Positions 9,133 through 22,494 are shown, counted from the first letter of the stretch. The stretch: DNA of 64,000 bases from Mycoplasmopsis agassizii (GCF_002272945.1 NZ_NQMN01000002.1:62001-126000); one strand, 5' to 3'. The notes: generated from the letters alone by a model not told the origin. Translations and numbers: made by a program.

Positions 9133-11755
9133 TTATAAAAGTTCTTCAATCTTTTCGTAGTTTGGTTTTTCAAGAATAACGCCTTGCATCATTCTCTCAT
9201 TTCCACCACCACGAATTTTTAAATTCTTAGCTAGATCATTTCAAATTTGTTTAACATCTTTTTCTTCGGAAGTAATTACAAATTTATTTGAATTAGGATT
9301 TTTATTTGAAGATAATAAAACAACTGCAGTTTTATTTTGCTTTCTCAAAGCTGCTGCTTGATTAGTAATTATTGAATCATCAACATCTAAATTTATAATG
9401 AAAAGTTGATCATTTTTAGTGTAGTTTTTGACATTGATTTTGTCATCAACTTTTTTGGAATTATTTTTAATTACAGTCTTTAAAGATTCTTTTAATTCTT
9501 CACTGTATTTGATTAAGCAATCAATTAATAATTCAAGATCATCTTCTTCAATTTTTTTGAATTTAAAATGACTTTCATATTCAAGAATATTTTTCTTTAA
9601 TCTAGCAATTTCTTCTTTGATTTTTTCTAATCTAGATTGATTAAATTTATCAACTAATTTGTGAGTTGTAACAGCAGTTACACGGAAAATTCCTGTACCT
9701 TTATTTTCAACAGAAGTGATTTTAAAATTTTCAATTCTTGCTGTATTTGAGATATGGGTTCCACCACATAAATCGCTTGTAATATTTTTAAAACTTACCA
9801 CTCTAACATTTGAAGGATCCATATATTCTGTTTCTTCAATTGTGATGATAACGCCCATTTTTCGGGCATTTTCGACATCTGTGTTAGAGTAAGTACGAGT
9901 TACATCTAGATCAATATAATGTCTAACTAATCTTTCAACTTCTGCGATTTTTTCTGCAGATGGTTTCTTATTTGCAGGCATATCGAAGGTTAAACGATTT
10001 TCATTATTATTAGAACCAAGTTGTTTAATTTCACTTCCAAAAACTTCTCTAAGAGCCTTAAATAATAAGTGCGTTGAAGAGTGATTTCTTTCAAGATTTA
10101 CACGGTTATCTGGATCGACAAAAGCATCAATACTTTTTGCTTTATTTATCTTTCCTTTTACGTGGTGAACATGGTTACCAAATTTATCTTTAAAGACTTC
10201 ATAAACTTCAATTTTTTCTTCACCTTGTTGTAGATATCCTTGGTCATGTTTTTGACCACCACTAGTTGCATAAAAAGGTGTTTTATCTAGCACTAAAAAC
10301 GCTTCACCATTTATCTCATCAATTTCATTTTCTTGATTAGCTAAAAATAAAATTTTGCTTGTTGAATTTAAATTTTCATAACCAATAAATTCACCAATTT
10401 TTGATTTTATATCTGCTAATGAATTGACAACATTTTTCATTGCAACACCTTTTTTAGAACGAGATCTTTCCACATGCATTTCACGATATTTTTCAAATTC
10501 GCTAATGTCTAAATAAATGTTTTTCTCTCTTAAAATTTCTTGTGTTAATTCAATTGGATAACCATATGTTTCAAATAATTTCCAAGCAAAAGCAAAATCA
10601 ATTTTGTTATTAGTTCTTTCTAATTCTTTTTCAAGAATTTTTAATCCTGCATCAATTGTTTTTGAAAATAGGATTTCTTCTTCTTCAATAATTTTTGAAA
10701 CCTTATCAATATCATAATCAAAAATTAAGGCATCATGAATTGCTTGAACTAATTTATGTAAGAATGTTTGACTCTTAATTCCTAAGCGAATACCCATGCG
10801 ATATGATCTTCTAATTAAGCGTCTGATAATATAGCCACGACCAACGTTTGAAGGTTCAACACCATCAGCAATTGCATTAACTGATGAGCGCATATGATCA
10901 GCAATAACTCTAAAAGCAGTATTAATTTCTTTTTGAACTGGCTCATTATCAAAGTAATTTTCAATTACATATTTCTTATTATTCAACTCTTCAATTTTGG
11001 CAATGATAGGTAAAAATAAATCAGTGTCATAATTAGTTGGAGCGTTTTGAGAAATTGAAACTAGTCTTTCAAAACCTGCACCAGTATCGATGTTTTTTGA
11101 TTTTAAAGGAGTGTAATTATTTTTTCCATCATTATTAAATGTTGAAAAAACTAGGTTTCAAATTTCAATATAGCGATCGTTTTCTAAGTCTTCTTTTAAA
11201 AGTTTTAAACCAACTTTTTCAGGATCATATTTTTCACCACGGTCATAAAATATTTCACTATTAGGTCCACAAGGTCCAAGTCCCACATCTCAAAAATTTG
11301 TTTTTCTTGTACCCTTAATAATACGATTTTTTTCAATTCCTAAATCTAATCAAATTTGATAAGCATCTTCATCTTCTTCAAAAACTGTAAAATATAATTT
11401 GTCTAAATCAATTTTTAAAGTGTCTAATAAAAATTCTAAAGCTCACTTTTGAGCTTCTTTTTTAAAGTAATCTCCGATTGAAAAATTACCTAGCATTTCA
11501 AAAAATGTATGGTGTCTAGCAGTTACTCCGACATTTTCAATATCGTTTGTACGAATTGATTTTTGTGAGTTAACTAGTCTTAGTGAAGGTGGTACTTTGA
11601 TACCTGAAAAATAATCTTTTAAGGTTGCAACACCTGAATTAATTCATAATAAAGAAGGATCATTAATTGGCACTAATGATGCTGATGGTAAATAGTAATG
11701 ATTTTTTTCTTTGAAAAAATCAATTCACATTTGGCGTATTTGTTTTGAAGTTAAT

Positions 11756-11763
<8 letters not shown>
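9133..11763 (-). CDS. alaS: Alanyl-tRNA synthetase
   Basis: 876 residues, ATG at 11761-11763. Charges tRNA-Ala. The class II core is N-terminal ([43 protein letters not shown]). The editing domain carries the zinc ligands in RNHSSTHLL and [10 protein letters not shown], followed by a coiled region and a C-terminal oligomerisation domain ending in [11 protein letters not shown]. It overlaps the end of mnmA by 8 bases and its stop abuts ruvX. Many TGA Trp codons occur in the first 260 residues. Confidence 0.97.
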
Positions 11764-12930
<1,167 letters not shown>

Positions 12931-12947
12931 AATTATAAGTTCAATTT

Positions 12948-15900
12948 TTATGATAAGAATGAAGTTACATTCAATTCTGCAGTTGCTGTTTCTGTTCCTG
13001 AAGTTAAGGTTAACTTAATTGTGACATTAGGAACAACATCTGAACCTGCATTTGTTTGTCCTGTTACTGCAACAGTTGCTGCTGTAATTGAACTAATATT
13101 TAATAATGCTAAAACTTCTTGGTTTCCTAAGTTTTTGAATTCACTATAGCGTGGTGCATTAGTTGTGTTGTATCAGGTAGTTGAACCCGAAGTAATTTGA
13201 CCTTGTAATGCTGCAAGTTGACTTTTTGCACTTTCTAGTGAAGCCAATGAAGTTTCTTGCTCAGTTGTAAATCCAGTTACATCAATTGTTTTATAAACAA
13301 AGGCGCTTGGATTTGAACGAATAGCAATTTTAATTTGTAAGCGAACTGCTTTTCCACCTTGTTGAGAAGTTGGAGCCATTGCTTCAGTGTAACCTTCAAC
13401 GTTATTAAACATTAAAGTGTATTCTAAGTTAGCTTGACCATTTGAAATTGTAAAGTCCGCTGCATTAACTGTTGTAGGATTTTTAGTTCTTGAACCATCA
13501 TTTAAAGTAACTGTTGGCACAATTGCATTATTAGCTGTAATTTGGTCTAAAGTTTTTAAACCAGTTATTACATGTGTGAATTCTTTTGATTCAACATTAT
13601 TTCACTTAATTTTGTAAACAATTGTTTTAGTTCCTTGGTTAGCATTTTCACTGGTACGCACTAAAACTAATGAATAAGTTGTTGTATTTGTACCACCATT
13701 TTGATCGTAATTAACTGTTTGACCATCAATTGTAACTGATGTAATTCAGTTTTGAACAACTGAAGGAGTAAAGGCAATATCTTTTGGTTCGGTAGTTTCT
13801 TCACGACCTTTTCCTTCTTTTCAAACAACTGTTGCTGCATTAATTTTTTCTAAATTAGTTGTAATAAATCCTGAAACAGTCACTGTTTTAGTTGTTTGCT
13901 GAGTAAGACCGTTATAAGAAAGTGTGTAAGTAAAACTTACAGTTCCATTAGTATCATTTGCTGTAATACTTGTTGCATTTACTGTAATTGCATCAATATT
14001 ATTAGTGTTAGTTTGTGCTGCAGTGAAAGCATGTCCTGCAATTGTTACTCTTTCTAATAATGAAGAAACGTTTGTAACGTTTACTTCTGAAGCTTTTAAA
14101 GTAGTGTTATCTGTTTTAAATAAAGCAGTTGCTTCATTTAAATTATTTTGTGCATCAGTTTTAAATCCTGAAACTCTAAAGTTAATTAATTTTGCTTCAA
14201 TTTTATTGTACAAAATTCTTAATTGTAAATTAAGTTCACCAGTTACGTTGAAAGTTTCAGTAATTGAAACTATCCCAACTGTTACAACTTTTGGAGTTTC
14301 ATTTTCAGTTGTTGCAGTCAATTTATCTAATTGAGTCTGCACGTTTGCATTTAAACTAAATTGACTTAAAGTTGCATTTGAAGGTAGAACTGATTGTTTT
14401 TGATCACCAGTTGCTGTAGTGCTGAATTTAAAGTCAATAGCATTAGCATCACTTGCAAAAATTTGCTCTGCCTGAGCAATTGCCTCTGCTCTAATTGTTT
14501 GTTGATTTCTAAATCCATTGGTGTCAATATTAGCAGTTCTAGTTTCATTTCCTTTGACAACTTTAATAACAACACGTAGTTGTCCATCGTTAATTTGCTT
14601 TTGAGTTGGTGATGTAATTGACTCAATTGTGACAGTTGCTCCGTTAGTATTTAAAGCATCTGGAAGAGCAATTTGATTAACATCTGTAATCGCTGTTGGC
14701 ATTACCTGAGAAAGATTAGTAATTTGTGAAGTTTTGTTACTGTCTGTGTAAAAGCGTAAGCGATTTGCTCGAATGGTTCCAATTAAATTATTGATAATTC
14801 TAATATCGTTAGCAGTTGTGGTTGTAAAGCCTGCTAAGGTTGTGTCATAATTGTAAATGCTTTTATCATTTGTTGCATCACTGTTATAAGCATCTAGGTC
14901 TGCTTGGTTTAAAAATACCTTAACATTTGCTTCTAATGAACCTGAATCATTAGTTGCTTGAGAAGCACTTTTTGGTGTTAATGAATATCTTAATGAAGGT
15001 CATAAACTAGTGATTCTTAAAGTTGTTTGCTGATTAGGTAAATTGAAATATGTAAGTAATTTACTTGTATCGATTACACCATTAAAACCTGATTCACTAG
15101 GGTCTGAAACACCGTTAGCCACAAAGTCAGTTGTTAGTAATTGATTTAAAGGTTGAGCAATTACTGGCTTAATTGTTAGTGAAGGTGTATCTGCTTTTAA
15201 AGCGTTAATTAAAGTTTGGTTATTAGCTAGTTTGGTTAAAAATTCAAAGTAACTAGTTTGGTATTTTTTATTAGGTGCAGCAGTTGTTGCAGCATTAAGT
15301 GAAACTGACATTTGCACTAATATTTGCCCTTCTCCAGGATTTGCTTGCGCTTGATCAACGAATAATTGGTTTTCTTGGATTAAATTCTGATATTGTTCAC
15401 TACGATTGATTTTTTTCATAAAGCGTTCTTGAATAACTGGATCAAGATCAAAATTTACTCAGTTAGCACGATCAAAAATAATATTTTCTTCGTGGTTTGA
15501 ACCTGAAACTACACTAGGAATAGTACCTTTTAAGCGAGTTTGTAATTGCTCTCCAACATAACCAATTGTGAAATTTAATTCTTTTGCTAATCAAGCATTA
15601 CGTTGCTCTTGAGTAAGTACTGTTCCGTTAGGATTTCGCACTCCTTCTAGATCTGCAATTGTAATTAAACGGTTAGCATTTGAAGCCTTAACTGTACCTT
15701 CAAAAGGGTAACTTTGAGTGATTAATTGTGCTCTTGTAATCGCACTTGCTAAAGCAGTATCACGGCTACGGATATTATCATTATTAATTCTAATATTTGG
15801 ATAATCTAAACGTGAATTTACTTCTAAAGCAGCAAAATGTTTGCTAACAATTTGATCAGCGATGAATTGATCTGCTGTTGAGATTGTTAAATTTAATGAA

Positions 15901-16715
15901 AAATCGCGAGAAAAAGCAGGAGCAACTGATGTTGCTTCTGTTGAACCACGGAAATTTAATTGGATAAATCCAGTTGAATCATCAGCATTAGAAAAGCCTA
16001 AAAATTCAAATTTCATAACAATATCATTGAAGTTTGGATTGCTTTTTAGACTAGCAATTTTGCTTGTGTCAATTTTTGGTTCAAAAGTTTTAATTACTGA
16101 TGAATTTGGAATTGTATGAACTGAAACAATTGAAGGAACATTTCTAAAAAATGTTCTTAGTGATGTTTCAGTTGATGAAGATGCTTGGAAGTTATCAAAC
16201 TCTAGAAAGTTAACATTGTGAATATTATTAGCAGCAGTTTGAATTGCTTGAATGTAAGCAATTCTTTTATCACGTTCTGATCCTTGACCAATTGAAATGA
16301 AACTGATTCCTTCTAAATCAACGCTTGTTTGATAAATTCTAGGTTCTAAAGTAGGCTGATTAGTACCTGAAACTGAAACTGTAACATTGATTGAAGTAGT
16401 ATTATTTTCAGCAATCGCAATTACTTTATAAGCTAAATTGGTGTTTGTGTTATCAATAACTAAATCATCGATTGTGACAGTTGTTAAAGTAATTTCACCA
16501 TTTCTTGCTCTTTCTTTAGTTCCATCATTTAAAGTTGGTCTTAAATCAGGTGAAGATTTAATTTGATTCTTCACTTCTTCTAAACTAGCAACAGCACTAA
16601 TTGGTGAATTATTATTACCAATTACAACTGCTCCAATTGCAAAAGCACCAACCACTGCAACAGCACCTAGTGAAGCACCTAAACCAATTAGAGTCCTTTT
16701 GAATCTTTTATCCAT
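12948..16715 (-). CDS. Very large repeat-domain surface protein (Lipoprotein_17-like modules)
   Basis: 1255 residues from ATG at 16713-16715, which has AAAGGAA upstream, to TAA at 12948. TGA Trp codons split the conventional frame into several pieces that share one frame. The N-terminus MDKRFKRTLIGLGAS plus a hydrophobic stretch to about residue 33 is a signal anchor. No lipobox Cys is seen, so it is anchored by a membrane helix rather than lipid. The body is a string of roughly 110-residue modules, each with a Ser/Asn/Thr-rich beta unit ending in a VSGF- or NGFR-type turn followed by a short charged helix. This fits the Lipoprotein_17 repeats of mycoplasma surface proteins. It is flanked by terminators, so monocistronic. 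No catalytic motif seen. Confidence 0.88.
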
Positions 16716-16816
16716 ATATTTCCTTTACTGTTAAAAAATTTTCTCTTTTTTAAATTTTATAACATGAGTTGAATTTCTATCTTTTTTTACTAAAAAAACT
16801 ATTTTTAGTAAAAAAT

Positions 16817-16838
16817 AGAAAAAACCGCTTACAGCGGT
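16817..16838 (-). terminator. Terminator of infC-rpmI-rplT
   Basis: On the minus strand, ACCGCT-gta-AGCGGT is followed by TTTTTT, just after the rplT stop. A second A/T-only hairpin at about 16788-16810 may act as backup. Confidence 0.88.
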
Positions 16839-16848
16839 AAATTTTGCT

Positions 16849-17196
16849 TTAAGCTTTCTTTGCTAAATCAACTAATTTGTCAAAGATTTTTGGCTCACGA
16901 ATTGCTAATTCTGCAAGCATTTTACGATTAATATCAACATTTGCTTTTTTAAGACCAGCGATAAAACGTGAATAAGTCATACCTTGTGCACGAGTTGCTG
17001 CGTTAATACGAGCAATTCATAGTTTTCTAAAATTTCTTTTAACTTGCTTACGGTCACGGAATGCGTATGTTCATGATTTAACAACTGCTTGTTTAGCAAC
17101 TTTAAATCCAATTGATTTATGTCCGAAATATCCTTTTGCAAGTTTTAATCATTTTTTACGACGTTGTCTTGTTATTGGACCAGTTTTAACTCTCAT
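16849..17196 (-). CDS. rplT: 50S ribosomal protein L20
   Basis: 115 residues, ATG at 17194-17196, TAA at 16849. The N-terminus [15 protein letters not shown] and [10 protein letters not shown] are diagnostic of L20, and the C-terminus carries KLVDLAKKA. Three TGA Trp codons (KKW, KSW, LW) hide it from standard-code gene finding. It binds 23S rRNA early in 50S assembly. In Firmicutes it represses its own operon by binding the infC leader, and a matching leader is present upstream here. Last gene of the operon. Confidence 0.97.
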
Positions 17197-17208
17197 TTAA
17201 TACACCTC

Positions 17209-17397
17209 TTATAACATATCTTTCAATCTTTTATAATCGCTAGCATGCATCATTCCACCTTTACGTGATTGACGTTTTTGCTTTGTTGATTTATTTTGAG
17301 CTAAATGTGAACGGTATGCACCACCACGTTTAACTTTTCCTGAAGCAGTAATTTTGATACGCTTTTTTAAGCCACTTTTTGTTTTTAACTTAGGCAT
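17209..17397 (-). CDS. rpmI: 50S ribosomal protein L35
   Basis: 62 residues. N-terminal [19 protein letters not shown] and the basic [18 protein letters not shown] stretch are characteristic of L35. The ATG (17395-17397) overlaps the last base of the infC stop codon, and rplT starts 12 bases after its stop. Middle gene of the conserved operon. Confidence 0.96.
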   Translation of the reverse strand: MPKLKTKSGLKKRIKITASGKVKRGGAYRSHLAQNKSTKQKRQSRKGGMMHASDYKRLKDML

Positions 17398-18050
17398 TAG
17401 TTCTCCTGTTCATCTTCTTCATCATTTGTTTGAAGGTTTTCATTAGAATCTTTAGTTTTAACTGCGTTTTCATTATTTTTTAAATATTTAGCAATTTTCT
17501 TTTTATCTGGGTGAATCACCATATCTAGGAAGCGACCAGCATTAAGGGCTGCTTCTTTGTCAATTTTAGCAACATCTTCAACAAGCGCAAAAAAGCGTTT
17601 CAAAGTATCATGGCCAATATCTTGGCGAGATAATTCACGACCTCTAAACTTTAAAGATAACTTAACTCTGTCACCTTCAAGCAAGAATTCCCTTGCTTTT
17701 CTAGCTTTGATTGCTAAATCATTTTCATCGATTAATGGTGTTAATCGAATTTGATGATTTTTAACAACTGTTTGTTTTTCTTTAAGCTCTTTTTCACGGC
17801 GCTTTTTATCATATTTAAATTTACCATAATCTAAAATTCTGACTACAGGTTTTGGTTGGGTAGTAATTAGAACTAAATCTTTGCGCTCTTCACGAGCAAG
17901 TTCTAGTGCTTTATCACGTTCATAAACCCCTAGTTTTTCTCCATCTGATGAGATTAAGAAAACCTTGTTAAAGGGGATATCCTTATTTAAATACGCCTCT
18001 TTTTGAGGTCCACGATTTTTTTTGATGGTGCTATTGTTGTTTTGACTCAT
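17397..18050 (-). CDS. infC: Translation initiation factor IF-3
   Basis: 217 residues, ATG at 18048-18050. IF-3 prevents premature subunit joining and checks the initiator tRNA. The N-domain has [14 protein letters not shown] and [16 protein letters not shown]. The linker and C-domain show [33 protein letters not shown] and [11 protein letters not shown]. The C-terminus has an extra acidic tail of about 25 residues beyond the usual end. First gene of the infC-rpmI-rplT operon. It starts with ATG, although rare start codons are common for infC elsewhere. Confidence 0.97.
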   Translation of the reverse strand: MSQNNNSTIKKNRGPQKEAYLNKDIPFNKVFLISSDGEKLGVYERDKALELAREERKDLVLITTQPKPVVRILDYGKFKYDKKRREKELKEKQTVVKNHQIRLTPLIDENDLAIKARKAREFLLEGDRVKLSLKFRGRELSRQDIGHDTLKRFFALVEDVAKIDKEAALNAGRFLDMVIHPDKKKIAKYLKNNENAVKTKDSNENLQTNDEEDEQEN

Positions 18051-18091
18051 AGATTAAGACTTGAAAAAGTCTTCTGTTTTCTCCGTTTCGA

Positions 18092-18238
18092 TAAAAAATA
18101 AAAGTGGCAATATAAATATCACCACTTTGCTTGCAAACTATAATAAAAATTTAAAAAATTTAAATTGTAGCGCAGACCCATGAACTCTAGTTCATCAGGT
18201 GAGAAGTGATTCTACTTTCTGCAATTTAATGCTTTTCA
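18092..18238 (-). ncRNA. Putative L20-type autoregulatory leader with terminator, upstream of infC
   Basis: On the minus strand the leader begins with a long-range stem (AAATTGCAG paired with CTGCGCTACAATTT) enclosing GTAGAATCACTTCTCACC and a perfect hairpin ATGAACT-ag-AGTTCAT. An intrinsic terminator follows (AAGTGG/CCACTT, T-rich tail, 18092-18127), 42 bases before the infC ATG. A hairpin plus terminator ahead of infC is the layout of the Firmicutes L20 leader, where L20 binding promotes termination. The subtype is assigned from memory of the family, not a covariance model. Confidence 0.62.
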
Positions 18239-18244
18239 ATAATA
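18239..18244 (-). promoter_or_regulatory. Extended -10 promoter of the infC operon
   Basis: TGC-TATTAT on the minus strand is an extended -10. Transcription would begin at about 18232, exactly where the folded leader starts. Confidence 0.55.
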
Positions 18245-18290
18245 GCACAATAAATTAAAATTATAAGTTTTTAAATTGTCTTTTTTAGAG

Positions 18291-19121
18291 CTATTTTTTC
18301 AGGTTATTTAAGGCTGCAATTAAGATATTTTCAAATAACATTGCAACTGTAACTGGTCCGATACTTCCTAGAGCAGGAGCTAAAAATTTAGCCTTTGATG
18401 AAACGCTTTCTTCATCAATATCACCATAAATTTTGTTATCGATTTTACTAAAACCAACATCTATTAAAGTAGCATCTTTTTTTACGTTATGTGCTTTGAT
18501 TAAACCTGGTACTCCAGTTGCAACTATTAACAAATCATGAGTTTCACTATTTGCTAAAGTAGTTTCAATGTCATATGTTTTTAGGTTTTTATTTAACCTT
18601 GAAATAATTATTTTAAGTGGATAACCAATTAATCTACTTTGTCCAATTATTCCAACTGATTGATTAATATAATCTAATTTATGATGATCCATAAATTTGA
18701 TTACTGCCATTGCAGTTGCAGGTTTTAAATAAAATTCCTGATGATCATTTAGTAAATATTTTTGACTTAAAGTTGATAAGCCATCAACATCTTTTTTATA
18801 ATCAACTGCATCCAAAATTTTTTCAGTATTGAATTTATCAGGCAAAGGTAATTGCACAATTATACTGTCAGAAATTTTGTTCAAATTATGAATATCATTA
18901 ATAATTAATTCTTCATCATGTTCTTCAGAATAACGAATCAATTCAGCATCAACACCTACTTCTTTTGCAAATAACATTTTGTAATTTATGTATGTAATAG
19001 AAGCAGGATTATCTCCAATTAAAATTATTTTTAAGGTAGCCTTTTTATTTAATTTTGAAAATTCTATTTTTAAATTTTCTTTTATATTTAAGGCTAGATC
19101 TTTTCCAAATAATTTATCCAT
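18291..19121 (-). CDS. folD: FolD: methylene-THF dehydrogenase / methenyl-THF cyclohydrolase
   Basis: 276 residues, ATG at 19119-19121, stop TAG at 18291. Converts 5,10-methylene-THF to 10-formyl-THF, the donor used by Fmt (also in this window). SIIVQLPLPDKFN, the DVDGLS segment and a Lys in YINYKMLFAK match the active-site region. Three normally strict motifs have drifted: PPCTPxG reads KPATAMA, VGRSxxVGxP reads IGQSRLIGYP, and PGGVGPMT reads LGSIGPVT. It overlaps valS by 8 bases and is translated after it. Confidence 0.9.
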   Translation of the reverse strand: MDKLFGKDLALNIKENLKIEFSKLNKKATLKIILIGDNPASITYINYKMLFAKEVGVDAELIRYSEEHDEELIINDIHNLNKISDSIIVQLPLPDKFNTEKILDAVDYKKDVDGLSTLSQKYLLNDHQEFYLKPATAMAVIKFMDHHKLDYINQSVGIIGQSRLIGYPLKIIISRLNKNLKTYDIETTLANSETHDLLIVATGVPGLIKAHNVKKDATLIDVGFSKIDNKIYGDIDEESVSSKAKFLAPALGSIGPVTVAMLFENILIAALNNLKK

Positions 19122-21588
19122 TAATTAATTTTTCCAATTGAGTTTTATATAGCTCTAATTTATCTTTTTCTTCTTGTATTTTTTCAGGTTTTGCTTTTTC
19201 TAAGAAACCTTTATTTGAAAGAATTTTATTGGCTCTTTCAATTTCAGAATTTAAAAAATTAATTTGTTTTTGCTTTTCTTCAGATAATTTCTTTTTGATG
19301 CTTTCATCTAATTTAATGTATAAATCATAGTTTTTGAAAAATACATTTTCATCCCTATTTTCTGATGTTTTAGCATTACATAGTTTATTAATTACATCAA
19401 AATCTTCTTTACTGAAATTTGAAGAAATTAAATCATAATAAATAATTTCATCTTTAGTTAAATTTAAATCAACTCTTTTGTTTCTTAAAATTTTAACTAA
19501 TTCAATAATGTCATCAACATTTGTTTTAACTGCTTTATATGTTTTATTAATTGAATGATTTAATAGTTCATCATGATAAATATTTTCAAAAAGATAGTCA
19601 GTTAAAAAAGGTAAAAATGGATGAATTAAAATTAATAGATCTTTTAATAAATTAAACTGAAAATTAGCATTAGGATTTAATTTTGTTAACTCTAAATAAT
19701 TTGAAGATAAATCTTCCATTATGAATTGATAAATTACTTTTCCAATTAAAGTAAATTCATATTTTTTAATATATTTTTCTATGTCTTTTACTAACTTAGA
19801 AAATTTATTACTGATTCATAAATCAAATTTATTTTGTTTTTTTACAGTGTCATCTTTTTCAAAATTTAATTTAATTAAACGTGCAACATTTCAAATTTTA
19901 TTTTGAAAATTTCACGCTGCAGAAATTTTTTCAAAATTAACTGATAAGTCCTGTCCTGCTGTTGTATTTGTAATTAAAAATCATCTAAGTGAATCAGATC
20001 CATATTTATCAATAACATCAATTGGATCAATTCCATTACCAAGAGATTTTGACATTTTACGATTTTGTTCATCACGAACTATACCATGGTAAAAAACATC
20101 TTTAAAAGGTTTTTTATTTTGAAATTGTAGTCCCATGAAATACATTCTAGTTACTCAAAAAAATAAAATATCATAACCAGTTACTAATAAATCTGTTGGA
20201 TAGTATCTCTCAAGCATTTTAGTTTCTTGAGGTCAAGATAAAAATGAAAATGGAGATAAAGCTGATGAAAATCAAGTGTCTAAAACATCTTCATCTCTAG
20301 TTCAATTTTCTCCTGGAGATTCAACTTGAACTTTGACTTCATCATCTTTATATCAGGCTGGAATTTGGTGACCTCATCAAATCTGACGGCTAATTGCTCA
20401 ATCGTTAACATTATTCAATCATTGCTTTAAAACGTTTTTAAAACGAGTGGGAAAACTTTTAACTGCATCAGTAGTTTCAAGGTGTTTTAAAACATTTTTA
20501 GCAAGTGGTTTCATCTTTACAAACCACTGTTTTTTAACTAAAATTTCAATTAAAGAATTACTTCGATCGCTATAAGATAAAGCAGAAACTGTTTTTTCTT
20601 CTTTAACTAATAAGTTGTTTTTTCTTAAATAATCTGCAACTTTAACTCTTGCTTCTAAACGTTCTAAACCTTGAAAATCGCCTGCATTTTCGTTCATGAA
20701 ACCATCATCATTAATACATTCAAGGATTTCTAAATTATGTTTTTTAATAATATCAATATCATCTGTAGCATGTGCTGAAACTTTCATCACACCTGAACCA
20801 AATTTAATATCAACAAAATCATCTGCGATGATAGGAATTAATTTTTTAGAAATAGGCTGAACAACAAACTTTCCTAAATAATCTTGATAACGTTTATCTT
20901 GTGAATTAACTGCTAAAGCAACATCGCTAAAAAGTGTTTCTGTTCTTACGGTTGCAACTGTTAAAAATTGATCACTATCTTGTAAGAAATATTTAATGTA
21001 ATACATAACTTGCTCAGCATTTTTATTAACTATTTCCATATTTGAAAGTGTAGTTTTTTGCTGCACATCTCAATTAATTGCTCGATAATCTCGATAAATT
21101 AAACCTTGCTCATAAAGTGAAATAAAAACCTTATTAACTGCTTCATTTGCTTTAGCATCAAGCGTAAAGCGCTCGTTTTCATAATCTAAAGCAAGCCCTA
21201 GTTTCGCTCATTGCTTATGAATGTTATTTGCATATAAATGTTTTCATTCTCATGTTTTTTCTAAAAATGCTTCTCTACCTAGATCATAACGAGTCTGATT
21301 ATTTTTAGCAATTTCTTGCTCAACTCTAACTTGAGTAGCAATTCCTGCATGGTCAGTTGCTGCTACTCAAAAAACATCATGATCAGTTAATTTTTTATAA
21401 CGAATGACAGTGTCTTGAAGGTAATTATTTAAAGCATGACCTATATGTAAATTACCTGTAACATTAGGCGGAGGTAAAATAATTGAATAAGGTTTTTTTC
21501 TCAAATCGTGATTTGAGAAAAAACGCTTATCTACTCATTTTTGATTGCGATTTGCTTCAACTAGTGCATGATTAAATTTTGTTTCCAT
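19114..21588 (-). CDS. valS: Valyl-tRNA synthetase
   Basis: 824 residues, ATG at 21586-21588, TAA at 19114. The class I signatures are [18 protein letters not shown] (HIGH) and [14 protein letters not shown] (KMSKS). The CP1 editing domain lies between, with [16 protein letters not shown], and WAISRQIWWGHQIPAWY precedes the catalytic half. The C-terminus ends in the coiled-coil arm typical of ValRS. It is full length but split by about 18 TGA Trp codons under the standard code. It overlaps folD at its 3' end. Confidence 0.97.
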
Positions 21589-21623
21589 AAGCAACACTCC
21601 TTGTTTATGTTTTCTATTTTAAT

Positions 21624-21653
21624 AAAAAGACCTTTACTTTTGTAAAAGTCTTT
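21624..21653. terminator. Terminator between nusG and valS
   Basis: AAAAGACCTTTAC pairs with GTAAAAGTCTTTT with flanking T/A tracts. On the minus strand it directly follows the nusG stop codon. Confidence 0.8.
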
Positions 21654-21657
21654 TGTT

Positions 21658-22260
21658 TTATTTTTTCATTTTCTCGATATGATCTCATGAAATTTCCGTA
21701 ACGATTTTACGACCTAATGATTCATAATCAATGGTTACGTATTTCATTTTTTCATTCACTTGCTTTACTTTGTAATAAATTTCTTGTTCTTCATTAACTA
21801 AAGGACCAGCAATAATTTTAATTAGATCACCTTCTAAAAATGGTGCTTGATTAATACGCTCTTCAAATGCTTTTTGGTGCTTGATTTCACTGTCTAAAAG
21901 ACGGCGAAATTCACGCTTACTAATTGGTGTTGGTTTAACACCATCACCATGAGAACCAACTATCCCTGTTACATATTCCGTATTACGGGTTAAGTATCAG
22001 GTATCATCAGTCATTAGCATGTTGATAAAGACATAACCTTTATAAAGGTTGATGTATTTGACAACATAATTTTCACCACGTTGTTTCTTTTCTAACTCAG
22101 TTTTACTAATTTTTGGCTCTTTAAAAATTTTAAAATCTTGGAAAAACTCTCCCATTTTTGTGGCATTGATTTTATTTTTTAAAGACTCAATGACTTGCTC
22201 TTCCTTGTTAGGTACAACCACAACTGTATATCAAGCATATCTTTCACTATTGTTACTCAT
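21658..22260 (-). CDS. nusG: Transcription termination/antitermination protein NusG
   Basis: 200 residues, ATG at 22258-22260. The NGN domain opens with RYAWYTVVVVPNKEEQVIESL and includes GYVFINMLMTDDTWYLTRN and the VTGIVGS segment. The KOW domain carries FLEGDLIKIIAGPLVNEEQ. It binds RNA polymerase (and elsewhere Rho or S10). The gene follows secE by 3 bases, the same order as in most bacteria. Unusually, rplK does not follow; a terminator and valS do. Confidence 0.96.
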
Positions 22261-22263
22261 AAA

Positions 22264-22494
22264 TTAAACTCCTACTCCTAAAGCATTTAGCACCGATGAA
22301 GATGCTGTAGCAACTGCTAAAACAAATAGCGAAAAAACAACTGTAAAAATAATAATTTTTAGAAATTGTTGGGTACTTGTTCTAGTTTTTGGTCAGCGAA
22401 CTCTTTTAAGTTCTTTAAAAAAGAGAACTAATTGTTTTCACAATCAATTTCTTTTTCTAATTTTTCTAACTCGAGCACTTCTGTTTTTAAACAT
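22264..22494 (-). CDS. secE: Preprotein translocase subunit SecE
   Basis: 76 residues, ATG at 22492-22494. A very basic N-terminal helix leads into FFKELKRVRWPKT, the conserved amphipathic SecE motif. One transmembrane helix follows (about residues 47-70). Three TGA Trp codons hide it from standard gene finding. It is the essential gamma subunit of SecYEG. The ATG directly abuts the rpmG stop codon (TAAATG). Confidence 0.95.

Noticed and set aside
14005-14334. Frames antisense to the large surface protein
   Set aside because: They arise from the low-complexity repeat sequence; the minus frame is continuous for 1255 codons.
19114-21588. valS, cysS, serS, gyrB and others appear broken into pieces
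   Set aside because: Every internal break is a TGA and the pieces are in the same frame, so these are intact genes read with UGA as Trp, not pseudogenes.
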